Positions 62,211-64,000 of a DNA stretch of 64,000 bases are shown piece by piece. Source of the DNA: Psychrilyobacter piezotolerans (GTDB lineage: Bacteria > Fusobacteriota > Fusobacteriia > Fusobacteriales > Fusobacteriaceae); the NCBI RefSeq assembly GCF_003391055.1, contig NZ_QUAJ01000001.1, positions 124,001 through 188,000 of the forward strand. Direction: 5' to 3'. Made by a program: the position numbers and the translations under genes. The notes under the pieces were generated by a model. That model was given only the letters and a program-made list of their open reading frames with translations, had not been told where the DNA came from and did no database searches. Each line of letters starts with the position of its first letter. The stretch's first letter is position 1.

Positions 62211-63686
62211 TTACATCTCCATTACTATTTCATAGTCATTATTGTTTTTTTCTTCATTTTTCTTATTTTTTTTCAGGACAAATTCCTTGTTACGTAATTT
62301 TAAATATCCTGTTATAAACTCTATATAAGCCTCACAAATAAAGTCGTACAACTCCGCACTCGTAGCAAGCCTTATTCTCCTAATATCATCATCTTCCCCT
62401 ATTTCTCTTATTTCTCTCATTATATCCAGGATAATACTCTCTTTAGATTTCACTGTTCCTGTCCCATCACAGCACGGACAAGGTTTTTGATAGTATTTAG
62501 CCAGGGGGCTTCCCTGTCTTTTTCTCGTCATCTCAACCAGCCCAAGATCTGTAAAATGAATGATATTATTTTTTATCCTGTCTTTTTTTAAGCACTGCCC
62601 CAATACTTCCACTACTTTCAGCTTGTCTTTTTCCACCTTCATATCGATAAAATCTATGATGATAATCCCACTGAGGTTTCTAAGTCTCAGCTGTCTTGCT
62701 ATCTCTATGGCTGCTTCTACATTAGTTTCCACTACCGTCTCTTCCAGGTTCGTCATCCCTGTATTCCTGCCTGTATTCACATCTATACTTATGAGAGCTT
62801 CTGTCTTTTGGATGATCAGATATCCCCCGCAGTCTAACCAGACCCTTTCATTTAGAGCCGCCTCCAATCCCTTGGTTACATTGTAGTGATCGAAAATATG
62901 GAGGGAACTCTCAAATAATTTCACCTTGGTTTTAAATGTATTGTCGGAAAATGCCCTTACATAGTCCACTATCTCCCAATACCTTTTCTCATCATCTATT
63001 ATCAACTCATCTATTTGATTGGAAAAAACATCCCTTACAGTTCTTGTAACCATATCGTTATCCTGGTATAGAATCTCTCCTGCACGGCTTTTTTTAAAAC
63101 TGTTCTCTATATTTTTCCATTTTTTTACCAAATATTCAATCTCCCTTTCAAAATGAAGATTAGTTTTATCCTTAGCTGCAGTCCTTATAATAACCCCCAT
63201 CTCATCAGGTTTTATCTTGTGGATTGCGGTTTCCAGCCTCTCTCTCTCTTCAGGCTCCTTTATCTTTTGCGAGATAGCAATATGGCTGTCGTTTGGCATC
63301 AGAACCAAATATTTTCCAGGTATAGTATAGTGGGTAGTCACACGAGCTCCCTTATCACCCCGGGGTTCCTTTACTATTTGGACTATTATTTCATCTCCTA
63401 CACTGAGGATCTCCTCTATGGGTCTATTGCTGTTTTTTACACCACTCAGATATTTTTCCTCAAATTCACGCAGATCCCGGACATGCAAAAAAGCATTTTT
63501 TTCTGTGCCAATATCCAAAAATGCTGATTCCATTCCAGGTAATACATTGGCTACCCTAGCCTTATATATATTACCATTTATTCTATTTTGTTCGTTCCTC
63601 TGTATAAAAAATTCTGTGAGTTTATCTTCCTCTAAAAGAGCTGCTCTCTCCTCGAAATCACTTATACTTATTATTATCTGATTCAT
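62211..63686 (-). CDS. rng: ribonuclease G/E family protein
   Basis: 491 residues. S1 RNA-binding domain (about 35-125, with MESAFLDIGTEKNAFLHVRDL), catalytic core with SIDVNTGRNTG and IIIDFIDMKVEKDK holding the metal Asp residues, and the Zn-link CPCCDGTG. No long C-terminal scaffold, so it is RNase G type. It processes 16S rRNA and decays mRNA. A poly-Lys/Asn tail (KKNKKNEEKNNND) precedes the C-terminus. Its ATG overlaps the stop of the upstream gene (ATGA). Confidence 0.94.
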   Translation of the reverse strand: MNQIIISISDFEERAALLEEDKLTEFFIQRNEQNRINGNIYKARVANVLPGMESAFLDIGTEKNAFLHVRDLREFEEKYLSGVKNSNRPIEEILSVGDEIIVQIVKEPRGDKGARVTTHYTIPGKYLVLMPNDSHIAISQKIKEPEERERLETAIHKIKPDEMGVIIRTAAKDKTNLHFEREIEYLVKKWKNIENSFKKSRAGEILYQDNDMVTRTVRDVFSNQIDELIIDDEKRYWEIVDYVRAFSDNTFKTKVKLFESSLHIFDHYNVTKGLEAALNERVWLDCGGYLIIQKTEALISIDVNTGRNTGMTNLEETVVETNVEAAIEIARQLRLRNLSGIIIIDFIDMKVEKDKLKVVEVLGQCLKKDRIKNNIIHFTDLGLVEMTRKRQGSPLAKYYQKPCPCCDGTGTVKSKESIILDIMREIREIGEDDDIRRIRLATSAELYDFICEAYIEFITGYLKLRNKEFVLKKNKKNEEKNNNDYEIVMEM

Positions 63687-64000
63687 AATATACCACTCTC
63701 TAAAATTTTATTTAAGATTTCTTTCCTAGTATATTCTATCCTATTTACCACTACTTTTTCCAGTGATAAACTATTATCTCCCTTTATAGTCATCTTTTTT
63801 CCAAAAAATAACTTGTTTTTTTTATTCATCCCTACTATTTTAGAGATGTTTTTCTCATGGGTAACTATATCCAAAGTTTCTAAATTTAGTGATCTTAAAA
63901 ATCTACCATAGATTTCTGTCTCAATAGTTTCCTTAAAAGCCGGATGAAAAGGTCCTGCTTTTATTACCCCCTCTTCACAAAGATCGTCGGAGGGCTGCAG
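63683..64000 (-). CDS. C-terminal part of a probable radical-SAM (Elp3-like) protein
   Basis: The frame is open through the window edge; 105 C-terminal residues are visible, with the block AGPFHPAFKETIETEIYGRFL, which resembles the C-terminal region of bacterial radical-SAM proteins of the Elp3-like group commonly located next to rng. The catalytic part lies outside the window, so the call rests on a short match and gene order. Overlaps rng by four bases. Confidence 0.5.
   Translation of the reverse strand: MQPSDDLCEEGVIKAGPFHPAFKETIETEIYGRFLRSLNLETLDIVTHEKNISKIVGMNKKNKLFFGKKMTIKGDNSLSLEKVVVNRIEYTRKEILNKILESGIL

Overview
The window is low-GC, with runs of mostly minus-strand genes and many intergenic repeats. 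It combines Firmicutes-like housekeeping genes (tmcAL, type III coaX, ylxM-ffh, disA-radA, hemZ, a ComEA-like protein) with a Gram-negative envelope (an LptD-type outer-membrane protein, HldD heptose epimerase, a dTDP-rhamnose and GDP-mannose polysaccharide locus). That mix suggests a Fusobacteriota member (Ilyobacter/Propionigenium/Psychrilyobacter type). This placement is inference, since no rRNA is present. No tRNA, rRNA, CRISPR array or complete mobile element was seen.

Layout. 1-6 kb: the start of a GPH-type sugar symporter, tmcAL, a tiny ORF before mgtE, coaX, an MBL-fold hydrolase and an unknown acidic protein. 6-9.6 kb: a ferredoxin with its own promoter, then a ferrous-iron operon (Cys-rich FeoA-like protein, feoA, feoB, small Cys-rich membrane protein). 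10-15 kb: an M24 aminopeptidase, a lipoprotein amidase, pgeF and argS. 15.9-32.4 kb: one long minus-strand polysaccharide locus: wzz, polyprenyl-phosphate sugar transferase, manC, glycosyltransferases, an EpsG-like polymerase, a decayed IS110/glycosyltransferase junction, rmlA, rmlC, rmlD, flippase, epimerase, glycosyltransferase, rmlB. It has the Wzx/Wzy plan but no Wza/Wzc, which fits O-antigen better than capsule. 33-35 kb: rpsP, ffh, ylxM. 36-45.9 kb: a dicarboxylate/amino-acid symporter, a split threonine/serine exporter, an ABC-F protein, a cold-shock protein, hflX and a two-component system with a SHOCT protein. 46-52.6 kb: a membrane protein, a ComEA-like protein, hemZ, pilT, a GNAT enzyme and hldD. 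52.8-64 kb: trxA, lptD, thrS with an attenuator leader, then the minus-strand cluster radical-SAM C-terminus, rng, coaD, radA, disA.

Two observations stand out. First, thrS is preceded by a promoter, a 12-codon ORF with five Thr codons (MRLLTTTTDTFF) and a terminator, with mutually exclusive pairings: this looks like classic ribosome-mediated transcription attenuation, not a T-box. Second, a dispersed element of about 150 bp occurs in six near-full copies, all in the same orientation, and its stems show compensatory base changes, pointing to a conserved RNA or single-stranded DNA fold. Other dispersed families (3'-end hairpins, a hairpin of about 100 bp, a 28-bp palindrome and short words) fill most large intergenic gaps.
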